In this document: in pieces, positions 42,162-50,418 of the stretch
Layout of the letters: each line of letters opens with the position of its first letter
How positions within the stretch are numbered: the first letter of the stretch is position 1
From: UBA3946 sp002385755
GTDB taxonomy: Bacteria > Bacillota_I > Bacilli_A > ML615J-28 > CAG-698
Assembly: GCA_050953085.1 (NCBI GenBank)
Contig: JBMNLX010000007.1
Span: forward strand, 1-64,000
DNA length: 64,000 nucleotides
Direction: 5' to 3'
The notes under the pieces: generated by a model
What the model saw: only the letters and a program-made list of their open reading frames with translations
What the model was told of the DNA's origin: nothing
The model's database searches: none
Translations under genes and position numbers: made by a program

Positions 42162-43151
42162 ATGGTCAAAGCAAAATATCTATTCGCGTTCGTATTGATG
42201 ATCGCGCTCGCCGCCGTCGGATGCAACGCGTCGGCCGCCTCCGACGAGGCATATCTTACGATTGAAATCAACCCCAGCATCGAAGTCGTCGTCAATCGCC
42301 GGGACAAGGTTGTCTACGCTTCCGCCTTAAACGACGACGGGGAAGTGTTGCTCGCCGAGGCGGATTTTGAGGGCCGCGATATCGAGGCGGCGGTCGAGTT
42401 CATTATCGAGCGCGCCGTCGAATTGGGATATATCGATCCCGGCGCCGAGGAAATCACCGTGAGCGTCGCCGTTCTCGGCCGCGACAAGCCGAAGCAGGAG
42501 AAGTTGCGGGAAAAGGTGTGCGCGCGGTTTAATCAATCCTTCGCGTCCCGCGGAATGTACGGACACGCTCGGGGAAAAGAGTTTCCCGCGGAGATTGTCA
42601 CCGAGGCTGAGGAATTGGGGATTTCGCCCGAACGCCTTATGGTTGTTAAACAGGCGATGATTTTCAATCCGGAACTGACCCTGGAAGAGTGCCTGGAAAT
42701 GACGGTCGAGGATTTGATTAAGACGATTCGCAACCTGGGCCAAGAGATTAAGGACATCGTTTCCGAGAAGAAGAAGGAGTTTTTCGCCGCGCGCGACGAG
42801 CTCTTCGCGGAGTATGAACCGTTCCTCGAGGCGTTGAGAGCCGAAATCGCGGATTTGCGCGCCCAAATCGCTATCGCCGCCGATGAAGAGGAAAAAGCGG
42901 CGCTTCGCGCGACGCTTAAACCTCTTGAGGAGGAATTGGCGGGGTTGCGCGAGGAATTGCGCTCCAAGGTCGAGGAATTGAAGGAAGAATACAGGGAAAT
43001 CTCCCGGGAAGCGAAAGAGCGCGTCCGCGACGAGTTTCATACCCGCCGGGAAGAATTTAAAGAGCGTCTGAAAAAATTCCGGGAAGAAAAACAAAATAAA
43101 GACGAAATTAAAAAAGCGGTGGAGGAATGGCAACGCCGCCGCGGTAAATAA
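42162..43151 (+). CDS. RsgI-like anti-sigma-type lipoprotein with long coiled coil
   Basis: 329 residues: signal peptide with lipobox AVGC, then YLTIEINPSIEVVVNRRDKV, VVYASALNDDGEVLL and GRDIEAAVEFIIERAVELGYI, which is the extracytoplasmic domain known from RsgI-type anti-sigma factors. RsgI proteins normally reach it through a single membrane helix with a cytoplasmic N-terminal sigma-binding domain, which is absent here; instead the protein is a lipoprotein. Residues about 165-329 form a charged coiled coil (KEFFAARDELFAEYEPFLEA, EELAGLREELRSKVEELKEE). It probably acts outside the membrane as sensor or structural protein. Convergent with the sigma/partner pair. Confidence 0.8.
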   Translation: MVKAKYLFAFVLMIALAAVGCNASAASDEAYLTIEINPSIEVVVNRRDKVVYASALNDDGEVLLAEADFEGRDIEAAVEFIIERAVELGYIDPGAEEITVSVAVLGRDKPKQEKLREKVCARFNQSFASRGMYGHARGKEFPAEIVTEAEELGISPERLMVVKQAMIFNPELTLEECLEMTVEDLIKTIRNLGQEIKDIVSEKKKEFFAARDELFAEYEPFLEALRAEIADLRAQIAIAADEEEKAALRATLKPLEEELAGLREELRSKVEELKEEYREISREAKERVRDEFHTRREEFKERLKKFREEKQNKDEIKKAVEEWQRRRGK

Positions 43152-43156
43152 TACGA

Positions 43157-43190
43157 AAAAAACGGTTCGCAATTTTGAACCGTTTTTTTA
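43157..43190. terminator. Bidirectional terminator between convergent genes
   Basis: AACGGTTC (43161-43168) / GAACCGTT (43177-43184) with A run before and T run after; it overlaps the stop codon of the minus-strand gene. Confidence 0.9.
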
Positions 43191-44201
43191 CTCGATCGAA
43201 ATTTCTTCATCGCCGGTTTTGATGAAATATGAATAGCCGCCCGCGGACTCGCTAAACTCGCGGTAGTTGCCGACGAAGATATTCCCGGTTTCCGAAACGA
43301 TTTCCCGACCGTCCCCTGGGGCGTCCCGGCGCTCTTCGATTTGATAAGTTATCAAGAACAAAGCCGGGGTCTTTCCTTTTTCAATCCGGAACTCGATGTC
43401 TTTGTTTGCATCGGAAAGGTCTTTTAAAAGCGCGTAAATGTGACCGTTGCGATAAAAAGCAAGGTTCGCCTGATGATAGACGTTATTGTTTTTTCGAAAG
43501 ACAAAGCGGTATTCGTTCCGGTCAAGATCGGCGATCTTTTTGACTTTCAGGCGATATTCCTGCCCGTTCGCGCCAAGGATGAAATCCAGAACGAAATCAT
43601 CGCCGCCGCTTTGCTTTTCCGCGCTGAGCTCGTATTCCTTATTATTGTGAGCGACGATAATTTCGGGTTTTTCCGGCGTGAAGTAAACGCTAAACGAATG
43701 CTCCCCGTAGTACAAATTCGCTTTTTTCTCAAATCCCGGCCGTTCGCTCTCCCGGATAAGCAGATTAGCGCGGTCCCTGTCTATTGCCATGTCAACAAAC
43801 CGCAGATAAAAGTTCAGGCTGTTGATTTCCTCCATCACCATCAGTTGACCGGCGTCGTCGTAATCTTGTTCCTCGTGGTTGGCGATAAGGACGAGATTAA
43901 CGGAAGCGAAGGCGTAAATTTGTTCGGCTTCCGTCACGCGGAGCTCATTGGAGTCATTATCGGGAGACTTGACGCCCCATAGCAGCGGAAAAAGCAACGC
44001 GGCGAACGCGAGTAAAAAAGCGATCGAACCGGTAAGAATCCCCGCGAGGCGGAGGCCGCGGGGTCTCATTAACGGCGTTTTCGCCGCTTCAAAATCGCGC
44101 CTTTCGATAACCGCGTTCTCGATTACGCTTTTGGCGTCGATTTCGGGAGTGGTCTCGATAATATAGTTTCTTATCAACTTGTTAATATTCTTTTTTTTGA
44201 T
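43188..44201 (-). CDS. Single-pass membrane protein downstream of an ECF sigma gene (putative anti-sigma factor)
   Basis: About 337 residues. The N-terminal cytoplasmic part (KKKNINKLIRNYIIETTPEI, SVIENAVIERRDFEAAKTPL) precedes one membrane helix (RLAGILTGSIAFLLAFAALLF); the outer part is beta-rich (YYGEHSFSVYFTPEKPEIIV). This is the usual layout of an anti-sigma factor encoded behind its ECF sigma gene. The longer frame to 44354 overlaps the sigma gene. GGGAGG at 44208-44213 and an eight-base gap point to ATC 44201-44199 as start, a rare start codon; the alternative is TTG 44178. Confidence 0.75.
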   Translation of the reverse strand: MKKKNINKLIRNYIIETTPEIDAKSVIENAVIERRDFEAAKTPLMRPRGLRLAGILTGSIAFLLAFAALLFPLLWGVKSPDNDSNELRVTEAEQIYAFASVNLVLIANHEEQDYDDAGQLMVMEEINSLNFYLRFVDMAIDRDRANLLIRESERPGFEKKANLYYGEHSFSVYFTPEKPEIIVAHNNKEYELSAEKQSGGDDFVLDFILGANGQEYRLKVKKIADLDRNEYRFVFRKNNNVYHQANLAFYRNGHIYALLKDLSDANKDIEFRIEKGKTPALFLITYQIEERRDAPGDGREIVSETGNIFVGNYREFSESAGGYSYFIKTGDEEISIE

Positions 44202-44206
44202 GGCCG

Positions 44207-44713
44207 CTACCTCCCTTTTAGCTTTTTCACGGCTTTGCTGTAATGCCAAAGCACTGTTCCCAAAGGCATCCCCATGATATCGGCGATTTCCCGGTTTTTC
44301 AGTTGCTTCACGACCCGCATTAAATAAATGCTGCGCTCGGTTTCGCTTAAGCAATCGAGCATTTCTTTGATAAGCGCCCGTTCCTCGCCGATCGCCGGAC
44401 TCGCGGGCATTAAATCGGCCGCCTCGTCAATATCGACGAGGACTTCCCGTTTATGGCGGCGATAGTAATCAATCGCCTTGTTCCGGGCGATCGTCGTTAG
44501 CCAGCTTAGAAAACGATACCGGGGTTGGTATTGGTATATTTTTTCCAACATCGTCATGTATGTTTCCTGCATAATGTCCTGGCAGGCGGCGCGATTGCGC
44601 ACAATCGCGTAAATCGTCGCGTAAACGGTATGTTTGGTGTTTTCATATATATAGTTAAAAGATTCTTCGTCTTTGTTTTTTAAACCTTCGATATACTTGC
44701 TATAATTAGCCAT
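44207..44713 (-). CDS. ECF-type RNA polymerase sigma factor
   Basis: 168 residues: region 2 with DIMQETYMTMLEKIYQY (core binding, -10 recognition) and RFLSWLTTIARNKAIDYYRR, region 4 with LSETERSIYLMRVVKQLKNR and EIADIMGMPLGTVLWHYSKA. ATG 44713 lies behind ATCGAGG; the longer frame from 44767 runs through the promoter. It is followed after five bases by the putative membrane anti-sigma protein. Target promoters unknown; the nearby ABC-2 exporter and RsgI-like lipoprotein are candidates. Confidence 0.93.
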   Translation of the reverse strand: MANYSKYIEGLKNKDEESFNYIYENTKHTVYATIYAIVRNRAACQDIMQETYMTMLEKIYQYQPRYRFLSWLTTIARNKAIDYYRRHKREVLVDIDEAADLMPASPAIGEERALIKEMLDCLSETERSIYLMRVVKQLKNREIADIMGMPLGTVLWHYSKAVKKLKGR

Positions 44714-44738
44714 GCGAAAAATACCTCGATTATTGCTA

Positions 44739-44767
44739 ATTATAGCATTGATCGCGTTTTTTTTCAA
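44739..44767 (-). promoter_or_regulatory. Promoter of the ECF sigma gene
   Basis: On the minus strand TTGAAA (44767-44762), 17-base spacer, TATAAT (44744-44739). It is a housekeeping-type promoter. Confidence 0.8.
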
Positions 44768-44926
44768 ATCATTTTTCGCTCGGGCGAACTTACTTTCATA
44801 AATAATACGGAAACGGCATATTAATTTATTGGAAAAAAATTATCTCCGCGCGGCGCCGATATAAAGTATAAAAACCGCGCCGGCGGAAAAAATAGAAGCG
44901 AAATCAAATTCATTGGAGGGCAAAAA

Positions 44927-45238
44927 ATGGGTTTTAAAGACGAAAGAAACAAGTATAACGCGAAATTCGGAAACGACGCCGCATGGTCGGTAAATCAGCA
45001 GGAAAAGCGATACGACGACGAGTTTGGTCGCGAAGCGGGTCCAAGGGGTCCGAGGCGGAAAGCGTTGAAAAAGGATAAGGACGGCTATTATTACCGGGAT
45101 CCGGGCGGCCGGACCGAATTCGGTCAGGAAAATTTCCCGGCGTTTGAAGAAAAAGAAAACCAAGAAAACCAAGAAAAACAAGAAGAGGGAAAGCAAAACC
45201 TGGAATGCGACGAGGAAAAATGCCCGCATTGTCATTAA
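44927..45238 (+). CDS. Small charged protein with C-terminal CPHCH
   Basis: 103 residues from ATG 44927 after TTGGAGGG. Highly polar and probably disordered: NKYNAKFGNDAAWSVNQQEK, then basic RRKALKKDKDGYYYRDPGG, a run of ENQENQEKQEEGK and the end CDEEKCPHCH, a possible metal-binding knuckle with three Cys and two His. I do not recognise it. A clean terminator overlaps the stop, which supports a real transcript. Confidence 0.65.
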   Translation: MGFKDERNKYNAKFGNDAAWSVNQQEKRYDDEFGREAGPRGPRRKALKKDKDGYYYRDPGGRTEFGQENFPAFEEKENQENQEKQEEGKQNLECDEEKCPHCH

Positions 45239-45260
45239 ACCGGATCATCCGGTTTTTTTT
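45238..45260 (+). terminator. Terminator of the small charged protein gene
   Basis: AACCGG (45238-45243) / CCGGTT (45249-45254), loop ATCAT, then eight T. Confidence 0.88.
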
Positions 45261-45298
45261 ATTTACACTTTTTTACCTTATTTGTTTGCAATTTATTA

Positions 45299-45346
45299 TT
45301 GCATTCTACAAACGCAAGCGTTATAATATAAATGTAAGCACTTTCA
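45299..45346 (+). promoter_or_regulatory. Promoter with cre-like operator of the Ig-like binding protein
   Basis: TTGCAT (45299-45304), 17-base spacer, TATAAT (45322-45327). TGTAAGCACTTTCA (45333-45346) agrees with the cre consensus at 13 of 14 positions, and the wider GTAAGCACTTTCA-TTT-TGAAAGTTTAC is an imperfect palindrome. It sits over the expected transcription start. Confidence 0.65.
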
Positions 45347-45379
45347 TTTTGAAAGTTTACGAGGAGGAGAGATAAGCAA

Positions 45380-47548
45380 ATGAGGAAAGTTTTTTATGTG
45401 TTGTTTGTCGCGGCGTTTGCTATTTTGATTATCGGTTGCGACGGCGATAAGAACGGGAAAAAACCCGCGCCGACCGCGATCGAAATCACCGCGCCAAAAA
45501 TGGAAATCACCGTTGGGGAGCAGTTACAACTTTCTAGCGCCGTCACGCCAAAAAACGCTGAAAACAAGGCGGTTTGGACTTCGAGCGACGAAGAAATTAT
45601 TAAAATCGTTAATAAGGACACCGGACTTGTCGAAGGCGTCGCCGCAGGGACGGCGGAAGTAATCGTTACTTCGAAAGCGGATTCCAAAATCCAGGACCGC
45701 GTCGAAATCAAAGTAAACCCGATTGTTTATGATGCGCCGGAGTCGGTCACCGCTTCGGTTCCGCGCGAAACGGTCAGCATCGGCAGCGTTATGCAGATTA
45801 CGACCAGCGTTTTTCCCGCGACAGCCGAACAAAAAGTAGAATATAAATCAAGCAACCCGGAAGTCGCCACCGTAAGCGCCACCGGCCTCATAACCGGCGT
45901 CGCTTTAGGCGAAACCGAAATTACCGTGACGGTAGTCGCCGACAAGGAAATTTTCGCGTCTATCCGCATTTACGTCATTAGCGGGTCGATGAACGTCGAG
46001 GCCGTCGTAATCCAGGGCGAGGCGGAAATGTTCGAGGGCGGCACGCTCCCATTGTCGGCATCCGTTTTGCCGGCGGGAGTCTCGCAAAACGTCCTGTGGT
46101 CATCAAGCGATGAAACGGTCGCGACCGTTTCCGACAAAGGCGTCGTTACCGCCCTAAAACAAGGCTCGGTGACAATTACAGCCACGTCGGTTGAGGATAA
46201 AACCGTTTCCGACAGTCACGTCATCGTAATCAAACCGGAAATCCCGCCGGTGGAATACCCCAATCTTGGCGGGTATGAAATTATTATGTACGCGAGCACC
46301 GGTTACGAATGGGAGCATGACCCTTTCGAAAGCGATTATAAGTTCGCGGACAAAGTCGCGAAACAGCGCGCGTGGAATGACGTTAAGCAGTTATTTAACT
46401 GTGATATAAAAGTCGAAGCGTATCCCGAGGAAGCCGTGTGGGGCGAGCCGCGCGCGGAATGGTTAGTCCAAAAAGCGCAAACGAACGAGGCCGAGGCCGA
46501 TATTGTGGTCATTACCGGTCTTTGGACGAAAACCCTGGTGGACGGAAACGCCATTCACGACACCCTGGAATGGTATAACAAATACGGAAAACATAAGATG
46601 CCCCCGGCGGAAAAAGCGGCGGGAACTTACCGCGGCGGGCTTTATAACCTGCTCTACAGCGCAACCGACGGCATCAACGTTTATTACGGAATTTTCTATA
46701 ATTACAATCTCTTGGACGATTACGGGCTTGAGTCCCCGGCTAAACTCTTTAACGACGGCCGTTGGTCCTATTCCGATTTTTTGGATTACGTCTTGCAAGC
46801 TCAAGCGCAAATGCCCGGCAAAACCGTGCTTTCCGGGAAACCGGTTCTGTACTGGGCGGGCATGGTTAACGCCGGCGGCGTCGCCCTTGCGGATTCTTTG
46901 ACCTTAAGCATCAACTTCAATCATTCCTACGCCATCGCCGCTGCGCAAGTATTAAGAGAAACTTACGTTAACGATTGCTGGGGCGATCAAGGTTGGGATC
47001 ACGAATCGACATCGTTCCGCGACGGGAACACCCTGTTCAGCGTCGGCGAGTTTTGGTTCATCAATTCCGACATCAGGTGGCCCGCCGATTTATGGGGGGA
47101 CGACACGAGCTTCGGGTTTGTCCCGTTCCCCTATCCCGACAACTTCGACAAGGAATCGACCCGGACGGTTAACCTTGGCGGCCAGTATTACGGTTTGGGC
47201 GCCGGACGCAATTACCCGGCTGGTGTGACGGCCGAATATATTTATTGGGCTTGGACGGAAACGATCCTGTTGACCGAAAAATATTTGTCCGAGGACGTCA
47301 CTTACGATCTTGACGCGGCGATCCGCAACGAAGGCTTGGCCCGTTTTGACGACCCGGACTCGGCCGAGGCGTTAATCTTTTTCAAGAAAGACAAAGTCAT
47401 TTTCGACCCGTTCACCAGTTTGACGAGCTACGTGAACATTAGCAACGACGCGATTGACCCGATCATTAACGGGGGTTCCGACTACTCGCAAATGCTTACG
47501 CCTTTCGAGCCGATATATCGCAATCTTCTTACTGACATGTACGGATAA
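45380..47548 (+). CDS. Extracellular solute-binding lipoprotein with three BIG2 Ig-like domains
   Basis: 722 residues: lipoprotein signal (lipobox IIGC), three tandem BIG2 domains (about residues 35-115, 120-200, 205-285; each with V-T-P or V-L-P, VWTSSDE or LWSSSDE, and G-x-A-x-I-T-V-T), and a C-terminal family-1-like solute-binding domain (EWEHDPFESDYKFADKVAKQ, EADIVVITGLWTKTLVDGNA, LSINFNHSY, LGGQYYGLGAGRNYPAG). Fusion of BIG2 to a binding protein suggests a cell-wall-spanning receptor for sugars or oligosaccharides. No ABC permease is adjacent. The cre-like site fits carbohydrate control. Confidence 0.88.
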   Translation: MRKVFYVLFVAAFAILIIGCDGDKNGKKPAPTAIEITAPKMEITVGEQLQLSSAVTPKNAENKAVWTSSDEEIIKIVNKDTGLVEGVAAGTAEVIVTSKADSKIQDRVEIKVNPIVYDAPESVTASVPRETVSIGSVMQITTSVFPATAEQKVEYKSSNPEVATVSATGLITGVALGETEITVTVVADKEIFASIRIYVISGSMNVEAVVIQGEAEMFEGGTLPLSASVLPAGVSQNVLWSSSDETVATVSDKGVVTALKQGSVTITATSVEDKTVSDSHVIVIKPEIPPVEYPNLGGYEIIMYASTGYEWEHDPFESDYKFADKVAKQRAWNDVKQLFNCDIKVEAYPEEAVWGEPRAEWLVQKAQTNEAEADIVVITGLWTKTLVDGNAIHDTLEWYNKYGKHKMPPAEKAAGTYRGGLYNLLYSATDGINVYYGIFYNYNLLDDYGLESPAKLFNDGRWSYSDFLDYVLQAQAQMPGKTVLSGKPVLYWAGMVNAGGVALADSLTLSINFNHSYAIAAAQVLRETYVNDCWGDQGWDHESTSFRDGNTLFSVGEFWFINSDIRWPADLWGDDTSFGFVPFPYPDNFDKESTRTVNLGGQYYGLGAGRNYPAGVTAEYIYWAWTETILLTEKYLSEDVTYDLDAAIRNEGLARFDDPDSAEALIFFKKDKVIFDPFTSLTSYVNISNDAIDPIINGGSDYSQMLTPFEPIYRNLLTDMYG

Positions 47549-47557
47549 AAAAACCTG

Positions 47558-47588
47558 AGGGTTAAGGCAATCGCCTTAACCCTTTTTT
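47558..47588 (+). terminator. Terminator
   Basis: Perfect 11-bp stem AGGGTTAAGGC (47558-47568) / GCCTTAACCCT (47573-47583), loop AATC, six T. Confidence 0.95.
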
Positions 47589-47631
47589 CTTTTCGCTGGA
47601 TATGTTATAATTACTTTATTCGAGGTGGAAT

Positions 47632-48417
47632 ATGGAAATCCGGTTTTCGAAATACCATGGACTGGGGAACGACTTCTTGATCGTCGATGCGCGGGACGGC
47701 GCCGATTACCAAGACCTTGCGAAAAAAATCTGCGATCGCCGTTTCGGCGTCGGCGCCGACGGGCTTATCGTCTACCGGCCTCCCCGGGAAATGCTTTTTT
47801 TCAACGCCGACGGAAGCAAGGGAACGATGTGCGGGAATGGATTGCGCTGCCTGGCTCGTTATTTGCATGAGGAAAAGCGCTTCGGTCGCGACCTGATTAT
47901 CGACACCCCGGACGGGCCCAAGGGGGCCCGCGTCGGGAAGGATTTAATCGAGACCGATCTGGGCGTTCCCGATTTTTCCGGGAAACGGGCCGGCGTCGTC
48001 GGGGCGCCGGAAGTTTTTATCGACCGCGAGCTCGAGGGTTTCAAAGTGAGCGCCGTTTACACCGGCGCCGCCCATTTGGTCGTTTTCGTCCCCGACCCGC
48101 GGCGGGTCGCGACGGAAAAAGCGGCCGCCCTTTCCAATCACGCCCTTTTTCCCGACCGCGTCAACGTTAATTTCACGACTCTTATCGACCGCTCGACCGC
48201 GTTTGCCCGCGTCTTCGAGCGCGGCGTCGGCTGGACGGAAGCGTGCGGCACCGGCGCGGCCGCCGTCTACGCCGTTTTTCGCCGCAAAGGGCTAATTGAC
48301 GACACGCTTTCCGTAAGATTTAACGCCGGCGCGGTCGCGGTGACAGCCGCGGGCGAGCGAATACTGCTTACCGGCCCGGCGGAAAAAATCGCCGAAGGCA
48401 TTTACTGGATAAAATAG
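47632..48417 (+). CDS. dapF: Diaminopimelate epimerase
   Basis: 261 residues; interconverts LL- and meso-diaminopimelate for lysine and peptidoglycan. Both active-site cysteines are present: C67 in MCGNGLRC and C205 in EACGTGAA. YHGLGNDFLIVD opens the protein as usual. ATG 47632 follows TCGAGGTGG; a TATAAT (47606-47611) with extended TGT lies 20 bases upstream. Slightly shorter than the 270-280 residues common in the family. It implies meso-DAP-type wall or lysine synthesis. No other dap genes are near. Confidence 0.95.
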   Translation: MEIRFSKYHGLGNDFLIVDARDGADYQDLAKKICDRRFGVGADGLIVYRPPREMLFFNADGSKGTMCGNGLRCLARYLHEEKRFGRDLIIDTPDGPKGARVGKDLIETDLGVPDFSGKRAGVVGAPEVFIDRELEGFKVSAVYTGAAHLVVFVPDPRRVATEKAAALSNHALFPDRVNVNFTTLIDRSTAFARVFERGVGWTEACGTGAAAVYAVFRRKGLIDDTLSVRFNAGAVAVTAAGERILLTGPAEKIAEGIYWIK

Positions 48418-48490
48418 AGGTATTTATTTACATATTTTTCTTGATTTATCGGCCCGCTTTTGTTAAAATTTTCATAAGGGGGCTTGTGTT

Positions 48491-49588
48491 ATGGAATTAA
48501 AGGCTGATTATTTGTCTATTTTATCGCATGAGCTCAGAAACCCATTGAATTCAATGATCAACATTATTGAACTGGCTTTTAAATCCGTAGATGACATGGG
48601 GAAATTAATTCAGTATCTCGAAAAACTAAAATACATATCCAACTTCATGATGTCGATCAATGATTATTTTTTTGATTTCTGTAAAAACAGGCATATTATC
48701 TGTAGCGAAGAATTTGATTTAAACGAATTTGTAGAAGAAGTGCGCGCTTTATTCGAGGTGCAGGTCGAACTTAAGCAGCAGAAGTTTGAAATCGTAAAGA
48801 ATGGGTTTTTTGCTCATAAACTAATCGGCGATTCATTAAGATTAAAACAGGTTTTGATTAATTTGCTCGCGAACGCGAATAAGTACACGCCGCCGGGCGG
48901 AACGATAAAACTTATTTGCGATGAGAAACAGATCGGTAAAGAGGCTCTCGTCCGCTTTATCGTCCGCGACAACGGCATCGGGATGAGCCGGGAATTTATT
49001 CAGATGATGTTTCACCCCTTCACCCAGGAATCGACCGAGCACCGCAATTTCGGCCGGGGGTTGGGGCTCTACATCGTGAGGGAGATCGTTCAATCAATCG
49101 GGGGTAATATCGAAGTCGATTCCGAGATCGGCAGGGGAACGAAAATTACCGTTTCTTACCGCCTGCCTTTGTCGAAACGAAAGAACAACGTCATTACCGC
49201 CGCCGATTTGACCGGCGTCAGATTTCTCGTCGCCGATGATTGCGACATCAACTTGGAAGTGATCGGCGATATGATCCGACGTCAGGGCGGAGAAGTCGAG
49301 ACCGCCGGCGATGGGGAGGAAGCCTTGCGGAAGTATTTGGCGTCGCCGGAAAATTACTACCGGATGGTGATCGTCGACATCAGGATGCCGAAATTGGACG
49401 GGATCGCCCTCGCGCATAAAATCCGTGAAGCGAAGCGCGCCGACTGGGAGCTTCCGATCATCGCAACCTCGGCGGGGTATTATCCCGGCGACGCCGCGAA
49501 AAGATGCGGGGAAATCAACGAATTCGTGAATAAACCGCTCTCGGTGAAGCGTTTTTACCAAGTGATCGGCCGGCTTTTGCATTCGTAG
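48491..49588 (+). CDS. Soluble hybrid histidine kinase/response regulator without sensor domain
   Basis: 365 residues starting directly with a HisKA segment (SILSHELRNPLNSM, phospho-His 13), then HATPase_c with NLLANANKYTPPGG (N box), RDNGIGM (G1), FGRGLGLYIV (G2), and a receiver domain from about residue 245 (VADDCDINLEV, phospho-Asp 296 in VIVDIRMPKLDG, conserved Lys in NKPLS). There is no transmembrane or PAS/GAF domain and no output domain. ATG 48491 follows AAGGGGGC, and no coding sequence extends upstream. The signal must come through another protein. It resembles the C-terminal half of larger hybrid kinases. Confidence 0.9.
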   Translation: MELKADYLSILSHELRNPLNSMINIIELAFKSVDDMGKLIQYLEKLKYISNFMMSINDYFFDFCKNRHIICSEEFDLNEFVEEVRALFEVQVELKQQKFEIVKNGFFAHKLIGDSLRLKQVLINLLANANKYTPPGGTIKLICDEKQIGKEALVRFIVRDNGIGMSREFIQMMFHPFTQESTEHRNFGRGLGLYIVREIVQSIGGNIEVDSEIGRGTKITVSYRLPLSKRKNNVITAADLTGVRFLVADDCDINLEVIGDMIRRQGGEVETAGDGEEALRKYLASPENYYRMVIVDIRMPKLDGIALAHKIREAKRADWELPIIATSAGYYPGDAAKRCGEINEFVNKPLSVKRFYQVIGRLLHS

Positions 49589-49670
49589 TTTTTATCCTAA
49601 ATTGGCTCGTCGAGCCTTTTTTGTTTATTTTGTCGAAATACACGCAATAGCAGGTTATTCTGTAAAACTA

Positions 49671-49741
49671 TTGCTTTTTAATTGAAATAATTGTATAATA
49701 ATTATAACGGGAACCGTTATGACTTTTTAGTCAATTTTTTT
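49671..49741 (+). promoter_or_regulatory. Promoter and structured leader of yggS
   Basis: TTGCTT (49671-49676), 17-base spacer, TATAAT (49694-49699). Just downstream ATAACGG-GAA-CCGTTAT (49704-49720) is an exact palindrome, an operator or 5' hairpin, and TGACT/AGTCA (49720-49733) followed by seven T looks like a weak terminator before the gene. Confidence 0.6.
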
Positions 49742-49757
49742 GATAGAAGGTGGAATC

Positions 49758-50408
49758 ATGAGTATTAAAGAGCAAGTCCGGTTGGTAAGGGAATCCTTGC
49801 GGGACTATCCGAACGTGCAAATTATCGCCGCGACGAAATACATGGATATCGAGCAAACGCAGGAATTAATCGACGCCGGCATCTATGATTTCGGCGAAAA
49901 TCGCGCCGACGAATTTTTAAAAAAATACAATCATTTTAAGGATTATGAAAAAGTGCGCTGGCATTATTTCGGCGTCGTCCAAAACCGCAAAATCAAAGAC
50001 CTTGCCAATCGCATAGTCTGCCTTCATTCCCTCGAGCGGCTCGCGACGGCCATTGAGTTTGAAAAAAGATTGCAAGCCCCGCTCGATTGTTTTGTCCAGG
50101 TAAATATTAGCGAGGAAGCGAATAAACAGGGGATTCCCGCCAATAAAGTCAAGACATTCATCAAGCAGCTTGAGAATTGCAAGAAAATCAGGGTTATCGG
50201 CCTGATGTGCATCGCCCCGCTCACCTTCGACGAGGAGGTGCTGCGGAAATCGTTTCAGAAGATGCAAAGGATAAAAGAAGAAATCGAAAGCATGAATATT
50301 CCTTACGCTCCCTGTCATGAACTTTCGATGGGGATGTCGAATGATTATAAAATCGCCGTTCAACACGGCGCGACCAGAATCCGGCTGGGCAGAATATTTT
50401 TAATATAA
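49758..50408 (+). CDS. yggS: YggS/PLPBP family pyridoxal-phosphate homeostasis protein
   Basis: 216 residues with an alanine-racemase-like barrel binding PLP. IIAATKYMD carries the PLP Lys, then DFGENRADEF, WHYFGVVQNRKI (variant of the WHFIGxLQxNK motif), VNISEEANKQG and LSMGMSNDYKIAVQHGATRIRLGRIFL. ATG 49758 behind GAAGGTGG. It begins the yggS-sepF-yggT cluster typical of Gram-positive division regions, and sepF follows after 10 bases. Confidence 0.93.
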   Translation: MSIKEQVRLVRESLRDYPNVQIIAATKYMDIEQTQELIDAGIYDFGENRADEFLKKYNHFKDYEKVRWHYFGVVQNRKIKDLANRIVCLHSLERLATAIEFEKRLQAPLDCFVQVNISEEANKQGIPANKVKTFIKQLENCKKIRVIGLMCIAPLTFDEEVLRKSFQKMQRIKEEIESMNIPYAPCHELSMGMSNDYKIAVQHGATRIRLGRIFLI

Positions 50409-50418
50409 GGAGCATAAC

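Noticed and set aside
42327..43172. 281-codon minus-strand frame opposite the RsgI-like gene
   Set aside because: Phe/Leu-rich antisense of a Lys/Glu coiled coil; no start signal and it runs through the terminator.
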